NCBI RefSeq assembly: GCF_017565405.1
Contig: NZ_JAGEKR010000001.1
Span: 243,499-307,498 of the forward strand
Length of the DNA stretch: 64,000 nt
Source: Allobranchiibius sp. CTAmp26
GTDB lineage: Bacteria; Actinomycetota; Actinomycetes; Actinomycetales; Dermatophilaceae
Direction of reading: 5' to 3'
The notes under the pieces were generated by a model, which saw nothing but the letters and a program-made list of their open reading frames with translations, was not told the origin of the DNA and ran no database searches. A program made the position numbers and the translations under genes. The first letter of the stretch is position 1. Each line of letters begins with the position of its first letter. Below are positions 7,730-18,100 of the stretch, piece after piece.

Positions 7730-8578
7730 ATGAGCGAGACCACGACGTCCGGCACCGTGGTGACGGAGGCCGACGTACAGGCGGCGGTCGAGGCGCTGGG
7801 CACCGACGGCATCATCGGACGCAAGGGTGCCTTGGCGCGTGACTTCGTGGCCGAGATGCGCGTTGATGTGGAGGAAGCGTTCCGCGAGGCGCGCTCCCGG
7901 GAGAACGGCGCGGTCGGCCGCGGACCGAACCGGTGGTACGCCGAGATGCACCCCGAGGCGCTCGTCGGCTTCGTCGAACTGGTCGAGCACCCGTGGGTAC
8001 GCGCAGTGAGCGAGGCGATCCTCGGGCCGGACTACGAGATCGTCGAGGTCGGCTTCGACATCCCGTTCGCGGGGGCGCACAACCAGCCCTGGCACCGCGA
8101 CTTCCCCTCTCCCGCCGTGACGCGCACCGACAAGCGGCTGACGAGTCTCGCGTTCAATGTGACCCTGGTCGACACCGAGCAGGACATGGGGCCGTTCGAG
8201 ATCGCGCCAGGCACGCAGTGGGAGACCGGCGAGGACTTCGAGCACGAGATGTTCCCCGATCGCTCGACGTGGTCGCGCTACGAGGAGCGGGCGGTGCGCA
8301 AGTACCCGCAGATGGGCGATATCTCGGCGCGTTCGGCGCTGACAATCCACCGCGGCACAACCAACCACTCCCAGAAGTCCCGCCCGGTGCTGGTGATCGG
8401 GATGGACGCACCGGGAGCCGGGAACGCCGAGCACCACGACATGGCCGTCACCGAGGGCTACTGGGCCCAGCTGCCCGAACGCGTACGCCGGCACCTGCAC
8501 TGCCCCGTCGTCGACCACCTCACGCCGATCGTGCAGAAGCACACCATCGAGGGCCTGGTCATGGGTGAGGCGGAGTGA
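7730..8578 (+). CDS. Phytanoyl-CoA dioxygenase (PhyH) family Fe(II)/2-oxoglutarate oxygenase
   Basis: The 282-residue protein has the iron-binding HxD (H122-R-D124 in QPWHRDF), a distal His (H207 in LTIHRGTTNHS) and a 2-oxoglutarate-binding Arg 11 residues later (SRPVLV), so the facial triad is complete. PhyH-family enzymes hydroxylate small molecules using O2 and 2-oxoglutarate; the substrate here is unknown. It is the only gene facing away from the LacI regulator and is probably derepressed by that regulator's ligand. A decayed paralogue lies at 11885-12442. The gene ends 15 bases before the convergent propeller gene. Confidence 0.88.
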   Translation: MSETTTSGTVVTEADVQAAVEALGTDGIIGRKGALARDFVAEMRVDVEEAFREARSRENGAVGRGPNRWYAEMHPEALVGFVELVEHPWVRAVSEAILGPDYEIVEVGFDIPFAGAHNQPWHRDFPSPAVTRTDKRLTSLAFNVTLVDTEQDMGPFEIAPGTQWETGEDFEHEMFPDRSTWSRYEERAVRKYPQMGDISARSALTIHRGTTNHSQKSRPVLVIGMDAPGAGNAEHHDMAVTEGYWAQLPERVRRHLHCPVVDHLTPIVQKHTIEGLVMGEAE

Positions 8579-8593
8579 GGCCGCGCTACCTCG

Positions 8594-10732
8594 TCAGAGG
8601 CTGAACCACTGACCGGCCCAACCGCCCGCGGCGTTCCAGTACGTCGAGTAGACGTGGTTGTCCTTGCCGGTGACGAAGAGGTCGATGATGTCCTGCTCGC
8701 GCGACTGCGCCGTGACGCGGGCTCCCGGAGGGATGGTGAAGCCGTCGCCGAAACGGTCGTCGCCGAGCCAGAACCACTGCCCGTACCAGCCGCTGCTGGC
8801 ATCCCAGAACGTGCTGTAGATGTGACCGTCGCGCCCACTGACGAACAGGTCGATGTGGCCCTCGAAGCGGGAGATCGCGGTCACCGGCGAGCTCGGCGGG
8901 ATGGTGAACCCGTCGCCGAAACGGGCATCCGGGAGCCGGAACCAGTGGTTGTTCCAGCCGGTGCCGGCGTTCCAGAACGTGCTGTAAACCCCTCCGTCGA
9001 GGCCCGATACGAACAGGTCGATCTGATTGCGGAAGCGTGACAACGCGGTCACCGGCGCACCGACCGGGATCTTGAACTGGTCGGCGAAATTGTCGTCGCC
9101 GAGCCAGAACCACTGCCCGCTCCAGCCACTGGAGGCGTCCCAGTACGTGCTGTAGACGTGGCCGTCGCGTCCGGTCGCGAAGAGGTCGAGGTGCTCGGTG
9201 TAGCGCGACAGGACGCCGACCGGCGTACCGGGGGCCACGGTGAATCCGTCGCCGAAACGGCCGTCCGTGAGCCGGAACCAGTGGTTGTTCCAGCCACCGC
9301 CGGCGTTCCAGAACGTGCTGTAGACGCCTCCGTCGAAGCCCACGACGAACAGGCCGATCAGATCGGGCGCCCGGTCGACACAACTGATCTGACTGCCGAC
9401 GGGGATCGTGAACTGGTCGGCGAAATTGTCGTCGCCGAGCCAGAACCACTGCCCGCTCCAGCCACTGGAGGCGTCCCAGTACGTGCTGTAGACGTGGGCG
9501 TCGCGTCCGGTCGCGAAGAGGTCGAGGTGGTCGGGGTAGCGGCTCAGCACGCTGATCGGCGAACCGGGAGCAAGCGTGAAGTCGTCGCCGAAGCGGCCGT
9601 CCCCGAGCCGGAACCAGGTGCGCAGCCAGCCGCCGGCCGGGTTCCAGAAGGTGGAGTCGACGCTGCCGTCGGTCCCCACGGCAAACAGATCGATCTGATC
9701 CTGGGTGCGACTGATGGACGCCACCGGCGCGGGCGCCAGGCTCAGGAACTGCTGCGAGTAGTTCAGGTCGATCTGCCCCGCCCCAGCGGTGTTGCTGACC
9801 ACGTCGGTGTGCTGACCGCAGTCGGTGACCGCGTCGTACGCCGCGAAAGCCGTTGTCAACGCACCGCTGTCGGTGTTGACGCTGATGTCGCGCATGCTCG
9901 TCATCAGCGTCGGAGGGTAGTCACGACACTGGGCGACCGTGTACGTCTCGAGCGTCTGCACCGGCATCACCAGCTGCCCGGTGACGTTCACCGACAGCAC
10001 CGTGTCAGGAAAGCCGACGAACTCGCACGTCCAGAAGTCGAAGGTCGTGTGCCGGGACACCAGCTTCATCACGCCGGTGAGTACGTCGCCCGGCTGCACC
10101 GTGTCCAGGGTCTGGGTGCGGAACGCGTTCGTGCCGACGACCAGCCAACTGGCCAATGCCCAGCTGTTGCCACCGCCGGCCGGAGACACGCCCCACTGCA
10201 GCACCGGCTGCAGGATCTGCGTCACGGAGCTGTCCTGCAGACCGTTGAACAGATAGAGCAGCTGACCGTCATCGGCGAGGGGCTCGGGCGGGACTGTCCA
10301 GGTCGTGGTCATCGATGAGATGACGTTCGTGGCCGCTTCGGTGTACGCGGCGTACGTGATCCAGCCGCTGCCGAGGCCCGGCAGCTCCGCGTCCTCGACG
10401 GTGACCTTAGGCGGCTCGATGAAGGTCTCGGTGCGGGTGTTGAACCGCTTCATCCGCCCGCCGTCCGTGCGCACGACCTCATCGGGCTCGACGAGGTGGA
10501 TCTTCGACTTCGGTCGGAGCCCACCAGGGGTGATTCCGTAGTCGCCCGTCGCGAGCAACTCGCGAGTTCGCTTCACGGTCAACGGCGGTCGGCTAGCCAC
10601 TCGATATCGGCCGCTCTCGTCGGCCGCGACAACCTGGCCCGGTGCGACGGTATGCACCTGGGCCGCAGGTCGCGGTCCGCCAGGCGTGTGGACGGTCTCG
10701 GTCGTCGACCCTGGGTCCTGCGGTGTTGCCAT
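8594..10732 (-). CDS. Large protein with N-terminal concanavalin-like domain and seven-bladed lectin-type propeller
   Basis: ATG at 10732 has GGAGG seven bases upstream; a GTG at 10762 is in frame but has no such site. Residues about 110-330 contain TTTWTVPPEP, LFNGLQDSS and QPVLQWG, typical of concanavalin-like beta-sandwich proteins of fungi and actinobacteria. The last 340 residues are seven repeats of about 48 residues with the core DLFxxGxDGxVYSTxWN followed by GW..xWFxL and a FGDxF linker. Seven such units match the seven-bladed fucose-binding PLL lectin fold. Two blade types (WNAGGGWNNHWF and WDASSGWSGQWF) alternate, so a two-blade unit was duplicated. No signal peptide or membrane segment is visible. 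Confidence 0.75.
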   Translation of the reverse strand: MATPQDPGSTTETVHTPGGPRPAAQVHTVAPGQVVAADESGRYRVASRPPLTVKRTRELLATGDYGITPGGLRPKSKIHLVEPDEVVRTDGGRMKRFNTRTETFIEPPKVTVEDAELPGLGSGWITYAAYTEAATNVISSMTTTWTVPPEPLADDGQLLYLFNGLQDSSVTQILQPVLQWGVSPAGGGNSWALASWLVVGTNAFRTQTLDTVQPGDVLTGVMKLVSRHTTFDFWTCEFVGFPDTVLSVNVTGQLVMPVQTLETYTVAQCRDYPPTLMTSMRDISVNTDSGALTTAFAAYDAVTDCGQHTDVVSNTAGAGQIDLNYSQQFLSLAPAPVASISRTQDQIDLFAVGTDGSVDSTFWNPAGGWLRTWFRLGDGRFGDDFTLAPGSPISVLSRYPDHLDLFATGRDAHVYSTYWDASSGWSGQWFWLGDDNFADQFTIPVGSQISCVDRAPDLIGLFVVGFDGGVYSTFWNAGGGWNNHWFRLTDGRFGDGFTVAPGTPVGVLSRYTEHLDLFATGRDGHVYSTYWDASSGWSGQWFWLGDDNFADQFKIPVGAPVTALSRFRNQIDLFVSGLDGGVYSTFWNAGTGWNNHWFRLPDARFGDGFTIPPSSPVTAISRFEGHIDLFVSGRDGHIYSTFWDASSGWYGQWFWLGDDRFGDGFTIPPGARVTAQSREQDIIDLFVTGKDNHVYSTYWNAAGGWAGQWFSL

Positions 10733-10943
10733 GCCGTTCCTCCGTGTCCTTGTCTCGTCCACGGAACGCCGTGAACGGTGGCGATCGTCTCGCCGATTTC
10801 CTCCCTGATCGGATTCAACGTAGAGCCGAGTCGCGATAAAATTCGGCGGGCGTTTCCAGATCGGACACGGTTTTCTGTGGATTTGCTGGACGCCGCTCGC
10901 GTCAGTTCATCCCGATGAGGCGACGCCCGGAGCCGGTGACAGC

Positions 10944-11838
10944 GTGGAACTCAATCTCACCGAGGTCGCGAGTTGGACCGTCCTCGCCCGTGCAGGCCAT
11001 TACGGCCGGGCGGCCGACGAGTTGCACGTGTCCACATCGTGCCTGACGAAACGCATCCAGCGCCTTGAGCGCCAACTGGGGACTCCGCTCATGGAACGCG
11101 CACCGGGCGGCGTACTGGCCATCACCGGCCCCGGCCGACTCTTCGCCATTCGAGCCGAGCGACTGCTCGACGATGCGCGCCGCCTCGCAACGTCCACCCA
11201 CGAGCCTGCCGCGCCGGTGGTCGTCGGCGTGCCCGGGTACGACGGAGCCCGGGTGTTGCAGCGGTGGGCCCGGGATCAACCACGAACTGTCCGATAGACG
11301 CTCGCCGCGTTCGTGTGCTGGGTGGGGTCGCCTTCGGCCAGTTCGACCTCATCTTGCAGAGCCAGCGCGTCGACATCCTGCTGACGGCCGGCCCGTCGAC
11401 CCAGCCCGGGACCCTTTCGACTCCGCTGTGGCCCATAACCCGGGTCGGCTTGGTGGCCAGATCTCATCCGCTAAGCGGTCGCCGTACGGTGCCGGTGGAG
11501 CAGTTCGCGACCCGCCATTCCTGCGATCAGCCGCGGCTCCTCCCGACTGGATGTCGCTGTGGTGCCTGGGCGATGTGCGCCCGATGGACGAGGCGAAGGT
11601 GGTCGAGGTCGCGCCCCGCGCTGTGTCCGACGTCTTGGGTGGGGTGGCACGTGGGTCCGCCGTGGCGGTCACCCCACGTCTCCTCGGCCCGGCCCTGCCC
11701 GCCTCGGTGTCGTGCGTGGAGCTCGCGGGCGTTCCACCGTCGTGGTACTTCGCTCACACACGGAGCGACGAGCCGAGGCGAGTGGTGACCGAGGTCCTGC
11801 GGCTCCTCGCGTCGATACCCGTCGAGCTTCCCGCCTGA
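10944..11838 (+). pseudogene. LysR-type regulator pseudogene (two frameshifts)
   Basis: GTG at 10944 begins a LysR winged-helix domain (LARAGHYGRAADELHVSTSC, then LTKRIQRLERQLGTPLMER). The frame stops at 11297, but the effector-domain sequence continues in a second frame (VRVLGGVAFGQFDLILQSQ, VGLVARSHPL; about 11290-11510) and then in a third frame to the stop at 11838 (VAPRAVSDVLGGVARG, ending LLASIPVELPA). At least two frameshifts are therefore needed to restore the product. It lies directly upstream of a broken PhyH copy, mirroring the intact regulator/dioxygenase arrangement at 6.6-8.6 kb. Confidence 0.82.
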
Positions 11839-11884
11839 CCCGCGCACCTGCCTGGAGCGTTGCTGTGATGGCCGAACATTGTCG

Positions 11885-12442
11885 GTGTGCGAAGCGATCC
11901 TCGGGTCGACGGCCGCGAATGTCGAGGCCGGCTTTGAGTTTCCGTCCGCTGGGGCGCACGACCAGCCTGGCACCGCGACTCCCCTCCCCTGCCGTGACAC
12001 GCACCGACAGGCCGCTGACTAGCCCAGTCGTCAAGATGACCCTGGTACAAGGGTCCCATCGAGATCGCGCCCGGCACTCTGTGGGAGACCGGTGAGGACT
12101 TCGAGCACGAGATGTTCCCCGATCGCTCGACCTGGTCGCGCTACGAGGAATGCGCGGTGCGCGAATACCCGCAGATGGGCGACATCTCGGCGCGCTCGGT
12201 CCTGACGATCCACCGCGGCACCACGAACCACACCCGGAAGTCACGCCCGGTATTGGTGTTTGGGATGGACGCACGGGGTGCCGGCAACGTCGAACACCAC
12301 GACGTGGCCGTCACGCAGGGCTACTGGGCGAAGCTGCCCGACCGCGTCCGCCAAGCACCTGCACTGCCCCGTCGTCGACCACCTCACCCCCATCGAGCAG
12401 AAACACACCATCGAGGACCTGGTCATGGGCGAAGCCGAATAG
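11885..12442 (+). pseudogene. PhyH-family dioxygenase pseudogene, paralogue of the gene at 7730-8578
   Basis: From 11885 the DNA follows the intact dioxygenase gene codon by codon, beginning at the equivalent of EAILGPDYEIVEV, with small deletions that shift the frame near 11970 and 12040. The longest clean stretch encodes HEMFPDRSTWSRYEE, MGDISARSVLTIHRGTTNH and SRPVLVFGMDA, so the distal metal site is readable. An extra base near 12355 shifts the frame again before the shared ending IEDLVMGEAE. The N-terminal third is missing. The copy is clearly nonfunctional. Confidence 0.88.
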
Positions 12443-12600
12443 CTAGTACCCCCACGCAGAGGCACAGCCCACCTCGAGATTTGAGTTGTCGAGTTGCAGC
12501 CAGAATCAACGAACCTAAGGTTGCAGTTAATCATTTCGCGAAGTTGTGGAACTTGGTATAAACGTCACAGTGTCTTGGTGACGAGTCGTCGTACAACCAC

Positions 12601-15099
12601 TTACGAGGCGGCGTCGGGCGCAAGGAGCCAAGGGATCCGCAAGTCGAGGTCCGCAAGAGGCTCCTCGATCTCGCCCGCTTCGGTCATCTGGTAACTGACC
12701 AGGCGCGCGGTGGAGCGGTTGATTCGGTTGAAGAAGTAGCACGAGAAAAGTTGATCCTGAGGGGACGACCGCAGCACTACCAAGTGCGTGAGCGGGACGG
12801 GTTCGGAGCACCCGTCCGTTGCTAGGTACAACTCGCCTTCGTCCATCATTTCGCCGACACGGAGCACCTCTGGTCGAAATGGCGCGCTTGTACCCATGAC
12901 CATCTCGATGTCTTGGGTGTACTCGCCACCTTTTCGGCGGCCGCCGCCAGCACGTACGAGTGGGAGCCCAGTCCACGCAGTACCAACCGCTTGTCGAAGG
13001 TCCTCAAGCAACGACATCATCTGGTCGATCTGCATCGTGAGGGCTGCCTCTGTCGCGGCGCCGCTATGCCCGCTCCAGGTGTTTCGTCGCGAACCGGCCT
13101 CGCGCAGAAGCTCAACGCAGCGGGATGCAGTGAGTATGCCGATTGTGCTCGGTGTAGCTCCTCCGAACAGTTGTTGTACGCGTGCTCCCTCGTCAGGGTC
13201 CTCGGAATGGAGCATCCTGCGGAAGGTACTGGCGAGGCGCTCGATGATGACGGTCCACGTTCCAAGGCTTGCGCGCTCAAGGCTGAGGTGCTTTTCGTCT
13301 AGCGTCCGGCGTATCGCGCGGCCTTCGACTTCGGCTAGGTCTGCATCCTGTCGTGCCACGGAGACAAGAACGGCAGCAAGGAACCCCGCGTAGGACTCCC
13401 ATGTAAGAAACACTTGTCGGTGCTGGGCCTCGACAGACCTTCGGCTGGTCAGGGTCCACAGGGCCGTGGCCACCGGGTACGGCAGGCTGTCGGACCACCG
13501 TTCGAGGGACTGATCGAAGAGAGGGTCAAACTGCGCTGCGACGAGTTCCGCCCGATGAGGGTTGGTCCACAGCTCCGCCTTTGCTTGTTGAACGGCGGTC
13601 TCTGCTCGTTTCAACGTCAGCGCACTCGCGCTAATGCGTGCTTGATCCTCCGACTCCGGCACAGGCACCTCAATCTCATCCATCAGCCGCCAGAGGGAAG
13701 GCCGGTCAGACCTCACCGTTCTGATGGTGGTTCCCGTGGATGCGTTTTGAAGTCCCAGACGACGCGCCTCACGTCCATCGGTGGAGTTGAGCCACCCGGC
13801 CAGAAATTCCGGACCACACACTTCTGCATCGACAACGAGCTGCAGCACACGGCTCTTGGCGTCGATGGGTGTCACCGAGGCATCGATCTCACCGTTGACT
13901 GGTAGCCATAGGTTCGTGTTGGTCTTCGAGACTGCCGCATGGTCGGTTCGTTCGGCAGCGACTTCTGGCGTCGTCAGGAGAAGAGCAGAGAGCCTGGTTG
14001 TGCGCCATGGCTTCGACGCCGCCTGACGGGCGCCACTTAGGTCGAGGCGCAGGTTCACGTAACTTTGGCCGTGACGTTCGAGGGCCATTTCGACTGGGCC
14101 GTACCTGTGACGGAGCCACTCGCCGCTGCTCTCCCGCGGTGCCTCGATCCTCCAAGTGCGTTGGGTCGAGGTGCCTTCGCGTCGGACCGTTGCTTGCTGC
14201 CGGACGAACGACTCGGAGGGGACAATGCGGTTGCTTGGCCCGGGGCGTGACAGGGCTAACGATGACCAGAGCACCCGAAGTCCTTCGGTACGCAGCGCCC
14301 TTGAGCGACCCCCTCCGGTCGTCGTCAAGAAGGGTTGGAGATCGATGATGTGGACTTTGCCGCGGATGGCTACCGGTTTTTCTAGACGAATCAGTAGAAG
14401 ATAGAGGGGGATCTGCGTGTTGGCTGCCAAGCCCTCGGGTAGTCGTACGACCGCTTCGAGGAGGTCGTTCTGGCAGAGATGTTTGCGGATGGCTCGCCCC
14501 GGTACATCGGTCAAACACTGTGGAGTCACCAGCAGAACGCCTCGGGCGCCGTGATCAGTCCCTGGTCTTAGCAGGTCGAGCGCTCGCTGCACGAACAGCC
14601 AGCTGGAGTCGTTTTGAGAGCCAAGCCCGAGGTCGTAATGCCCTCGCTGGACCATCTTTTCAACACCGTCACGCTGCGCGTGCCAGGACAACCCCCATGG
14701 TGGTTCCGAGACCAATAGGTCAGCGGATCCTTCAAATTTAGTGGTCTCGGTAAGAAGATCACCGAAGTGGATCGCGCATGTTGACGCCGATGTCTCAACT
14801 TTCTTGGCTGCCGCAGTGGCGGCTACCGCGTTGATGTCCTGCCCAATGGCATTTACCTCATGGCCGGTGCGTTGAAGTGCAGCTGCCGCGGTGGCCAGCA
14901 TCATGCCTGTTCCAACCGTCGGATCCACGGCTTGCACGCGGTGATTGAGGTTTATACCTGCAAGAGCCGCCACGGTCGTGGCTTGCGCCAAACTCAACGT
15001 GGATCGGTACGCGGCCGCCTCGTCGGTCGCCTGCTGTTGCGGCGTCAACGAGCCTGCAAGGAGTGGTTCCAGCCATTGGGGCTCAACAAGCTTGGCCAT
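12601..15099 (-). CDS. N6-adenine methylase fused to HsdS-like recognition region and unassigned C-terminal half
   Basis: This 832-residue protein starts two bases after the hsdR stop, with AGAAGG upstream. It has four parts. The first is an HsdM-like methylase core with SAM motif DPTVGTGMM (59-67) and an unusual catalytic motif EPPW (132-135) where NPPY is normal. The second is a middle linker. The third, at about 395-485, resembles an HsdS target-recognition half and ends MDEIEVPVPESEDQ, followed by a helical spacer. The fourth is about 300 residues (535-832) with no motif I recognise. As the last gene of an hsdMSR operon it could be a second methylase with its own specificity, or an effector; its role is not established. 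Confidence 0.75.
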   Translation of the reverse strand: MAKLVEPQWLEPLLAGSLTPQQQATDEAAAYRSTLSLAQATTVAALAGINLNHRVQAVDPTVGTGMMLATAAAALQRTGHEVNAIGQDINAVAATAAAKKVETSASTCAIHFGDLLTETTKFEGSADLLVSEPPWGLSWHAQRDGVEKMVQRGHYDLGLGSQNDSSWLFVQRALDLLRPGTDHGARGVLLVTPQCLTDVPGRAIRKHLCQNDLLEAVVRLPEGLAANTQIPLYLLLIRLEKPVAIRGKVHIIDLQPFLTTTGGGRSRALRTEGLRVLWSSLALSRPGPSNRIVPSESFVRQQATVRREGTSTQRTWRIEAPRESSGEWLRHRYGPVEMALERHGQSYVNLRLDLSGARQAASKPWRTTRLSALLLTTPEVAAERTDHAAVSKTNTNLWLPVNGEIDASVTPIDAKSRVLQLVVDAEVCGPEFLAGWLNSTDGREARRLGLQNASTGTTIRTVRSDRPSLWRLMDEIEVPVPESEDQARISASALTLKRAETAVQQAKAELWTNPHRAELVAAQFDPLFDQSLERWSDSLPYPVATALWTLTSRRSVEAQHRQVFLTWESYAGFLAAVLVSVARQDADLAEVEGRAIRRTLDEKHLSLERASLGTWTVIIERLASTFRRMLHSEDPDEGARVQQLFGGATPSTIGILTASRCVELLREAGSRRNTWSGHSGAATEAALTMQIDQMMSLLEDLRQAVGTAWTGLPLVRAGGGRRKGGEYTQDIEMVMGTSAPFRPEVLRVGEMMDEGELYLATDGCSEPVPLTHLVVLRSSPQDQLFSCYFFNRINRSTARLVSYQMTEAGEIEEPLADLDLRIPWLLAPDAAS

Positions 15100-15101
15100 C
15101 C

Positions 15102-18100
15102 TCAACCTTCTGCCTTCACGTTCTCGTGGACCAGCTCGCCAAGGAGCCGGACGATCTGGACCTTCATCCGTTCATCAGTGAAGAAGTAGTCAACCATCTT
15201 GTTGTGACTGGTCTGGTTTCCGGCAACCGCGTCGGTGACGGCGTCGGTCAGGTCGGGTGACTCGACGAACTGACGGATGCTGTTGGCGCGCGCTTGGGTG
15301 GTGACGGTCTCATTGTCGAGTAGGACCGTGACGATTCCCTCGACCCACGACTGTCGCTCGCCGGGGGTGAAGTCCTCCCCGGCGAACAAGTCATTGACCT
15401 TCGCCAGCACCTCGGCCAAGCGGACCATCCGTGGATCCCGGGCGGCTCCCGTCCCGGTTGCGGCGACCGGCTGTAGGTGACGAGTCTCGCCACCGGCGAG
15501 GTCGAGGTCGTGATCGCCTGATCGGGCTTGCTTGATGTGGGTGAGCTCGACCGTGCTGAAGTCGACCGCGTCCGCTCTGGTCCGCCCCGTCAGTCGCCGT
15601 TGTAAGAACCGCAGGAACAGCGATCGCTTCTCCAGGTCGGTGTCCTGGTAGTTGATGATCTGCGACAGGAAGTCATACAGCCGCACAAACGAGCCAACAT
15701 CCTTGCGGAATAGGTCGAGTTGCTCCGCTGCGGTCTTGTCCTGGGATGCGAGAGCTGCCGCGTATTCGTCGTTGAACCGATCAGCGGCCGACTTTAACGG
15801 TGCACTGATGGCGCCGTGCTTCCCGCTGAGGTAAGCGGTAGTGAATGCCTCGACTTCGCCGTCGGTGTAGATCCCGGCGGCGTCGAGTTTTGCCTGCAGA
15901 TCATGGACGATGTCGGGATCCGTGACGTCTTCGAGACTGGCCTGCCGGTAGTACGGCTTGAACGACTCGAGGATCTCGTCGGGATCGTTGACGAAATCCA
16001 GCACGTATGTCGTGTCTTTGCCGCCCGCCGAATAGGTGCGGTTGAGCCGGGAGAGCGTCTGTACGGCTGTCACACCGGAGAGTCGCTTGTCGACATACAT
16101 CGCGCTCAGCAGCGGCTGGTCGAACCCAGTCTGGTATTTGTTCGCGACGATCAGGATCTGGAAGTCGTCGGTCCCGAACGCGACGGGCAAGGTTTGGCCC
16201 CGTAGTCCGCTGTTGAGGTTGGTCTCGGTGTAGGGCTGCTCGATTCTGGCAAAGGTGACGTCATCGAGTTCGATCGACCCGGAGAACGCGACCAGCGTTG
16301 CGAGCGGGTAGCCGCGCTTGGCGATGTACGCGTCGATCGCTTCCTTGTAGCGCACGGCGTGCTCGCGAGACGAGGTGACCACCATCGCCTTGGCGTGCCC
16401 GTCGAGCAGGTGCCGCACGTTAGCGCGGTAGTGCTCGATGATGATCTGGACCTTCTGGGCGATGTTTGTCGGGTGCAGTGAGACCCACCGCATCAGACCC
16501 TTGGTGGCCTCGGTCTCGTCGACCAGCGTTACCTCCTCCAGGTGCCGCTTGGACTTCTCCGCGATCTGGAACGCGGTGTTGTATGTCGTGTAGTTGCGCA
16601 GCACGTCAAGGATGTAGCCCTCCTCGATCGCTTGCTGCATCGTGTAGGCGTGGAACGGTTCAGGGCGCCCGTCGGCGCCGGGCCGGCCGAACAACTCCAG
16701 TGTCTTGTTCTTCGGGGTCGCGGTGAACGCGAAGAACGACAAGTTCGGTGACTCTGCGCGGGACTCCATGTCTGCGGCGAGGATCGCCTCGGTGTCGATC
16801 TCGCCACCATCGGCCAGCGTCTCCAGCTCTTCCGACGAGAGGACTGCCCGCAGCTTCTTCGATGCCTGTCCGGTCTGGGAGGAGTGCGCCTCGTCGGCGA
16901 TGATCGCGAACCGTTTGCCCTGGAGGCCCTTGTTCTCCCGGATCGTCTCCAACGCGAACGGGAATGTCTGCATGGTGACGATCACGATCAACCGGCCGGC
17001 GAGCAGTTCCGCGGCGAGCAGCCCGGATTTGGACTTGATGTCGTCGCTGCCCGCGTTGCGGACTTCGTCGGCGTTGATCTGCGCGACGGTGCCGTCCACA
17101 CCTTCGATCTGTTTGATCGCCTTCTGCAACTGATCGTCCAGCACGGTCCGGTCGGTGACGACGATCACGGTGTCGAAGACGCGCTGGTTCGTCTCGTCGT
17201 GCAGGGTCGCCAGGCCGTGCGCGGTCCAGGCGATCGAATTTGTCTTGCCGGACCCGGCCGAGTGCATCGCCAGGTACCGGTGCCCGGTGCTCTCGGCGCT
17301 GACCGTCTCCAATAACTTGGTCACCAACTCCCACTGGTGGAACCGCGGGAACAGCAGCGTCGTCGTCCGGGTCGCCCCGCCACTGATCGGATCGATATCG
17401 GTGCGTGTCTCCAAGTGCAGCAGGCGACCGATGATGTGCAACCACGCATCGCGCTCCAGGACCCGCTCCCACATGTATGACGTCGCCACCCCGCCCGGGT
17501 TCACCGGGTTCCCTGCGCCACCGTCGTGGCCCATGTTGAACGGCAGGAAGTGCGTCGCCTTCCCGGCGAGCCGGGTGGTCATTGCGACCTCGTCGTTGGA
17601 GGCCGCGAAGTGCACCAGGCACCGGTTCGCGAACCCCAATAGCGGCTCACCCCGCGGGTCGCGGTCGAGGCGGTACTGGGTCGTGGCGTCGTCGATCGAC
17701 TGGGTGTTGTCGGTCTTCAACTCGATAGTCGCGACTGGCAGACCATTGATAAAGAACACCAAGTCGATGCTGTTGGCGTTCTTCGTCGAGTAGTGCACCT
17801 GTCGCATTACTCGCACTCGAACCGCCGAATAGCGCTCTAGCGCAAAGGCGTTCAATGTGGTCGCTGGCCTGAACTGGCACATTGAGAGTCGGGCCGGGGT
17901 CTTCTTGAAGCCGCCACGAAGGACGTTTAGCGTGCCGCCGCCCGCGTCCAAGGGCGCGTCCAACGTCTTGACCAACCGGTCCAGCAACTGGTCGCGTGCC
18001 CGTACCTGCTCAGCCTCGGACAACGACGGCTTGACCACTTTCGCCAGCTCGTCCGGCTGTGTCTCCTGCAACCAGTCGAAGACATCCTCAGGGAACAGCG

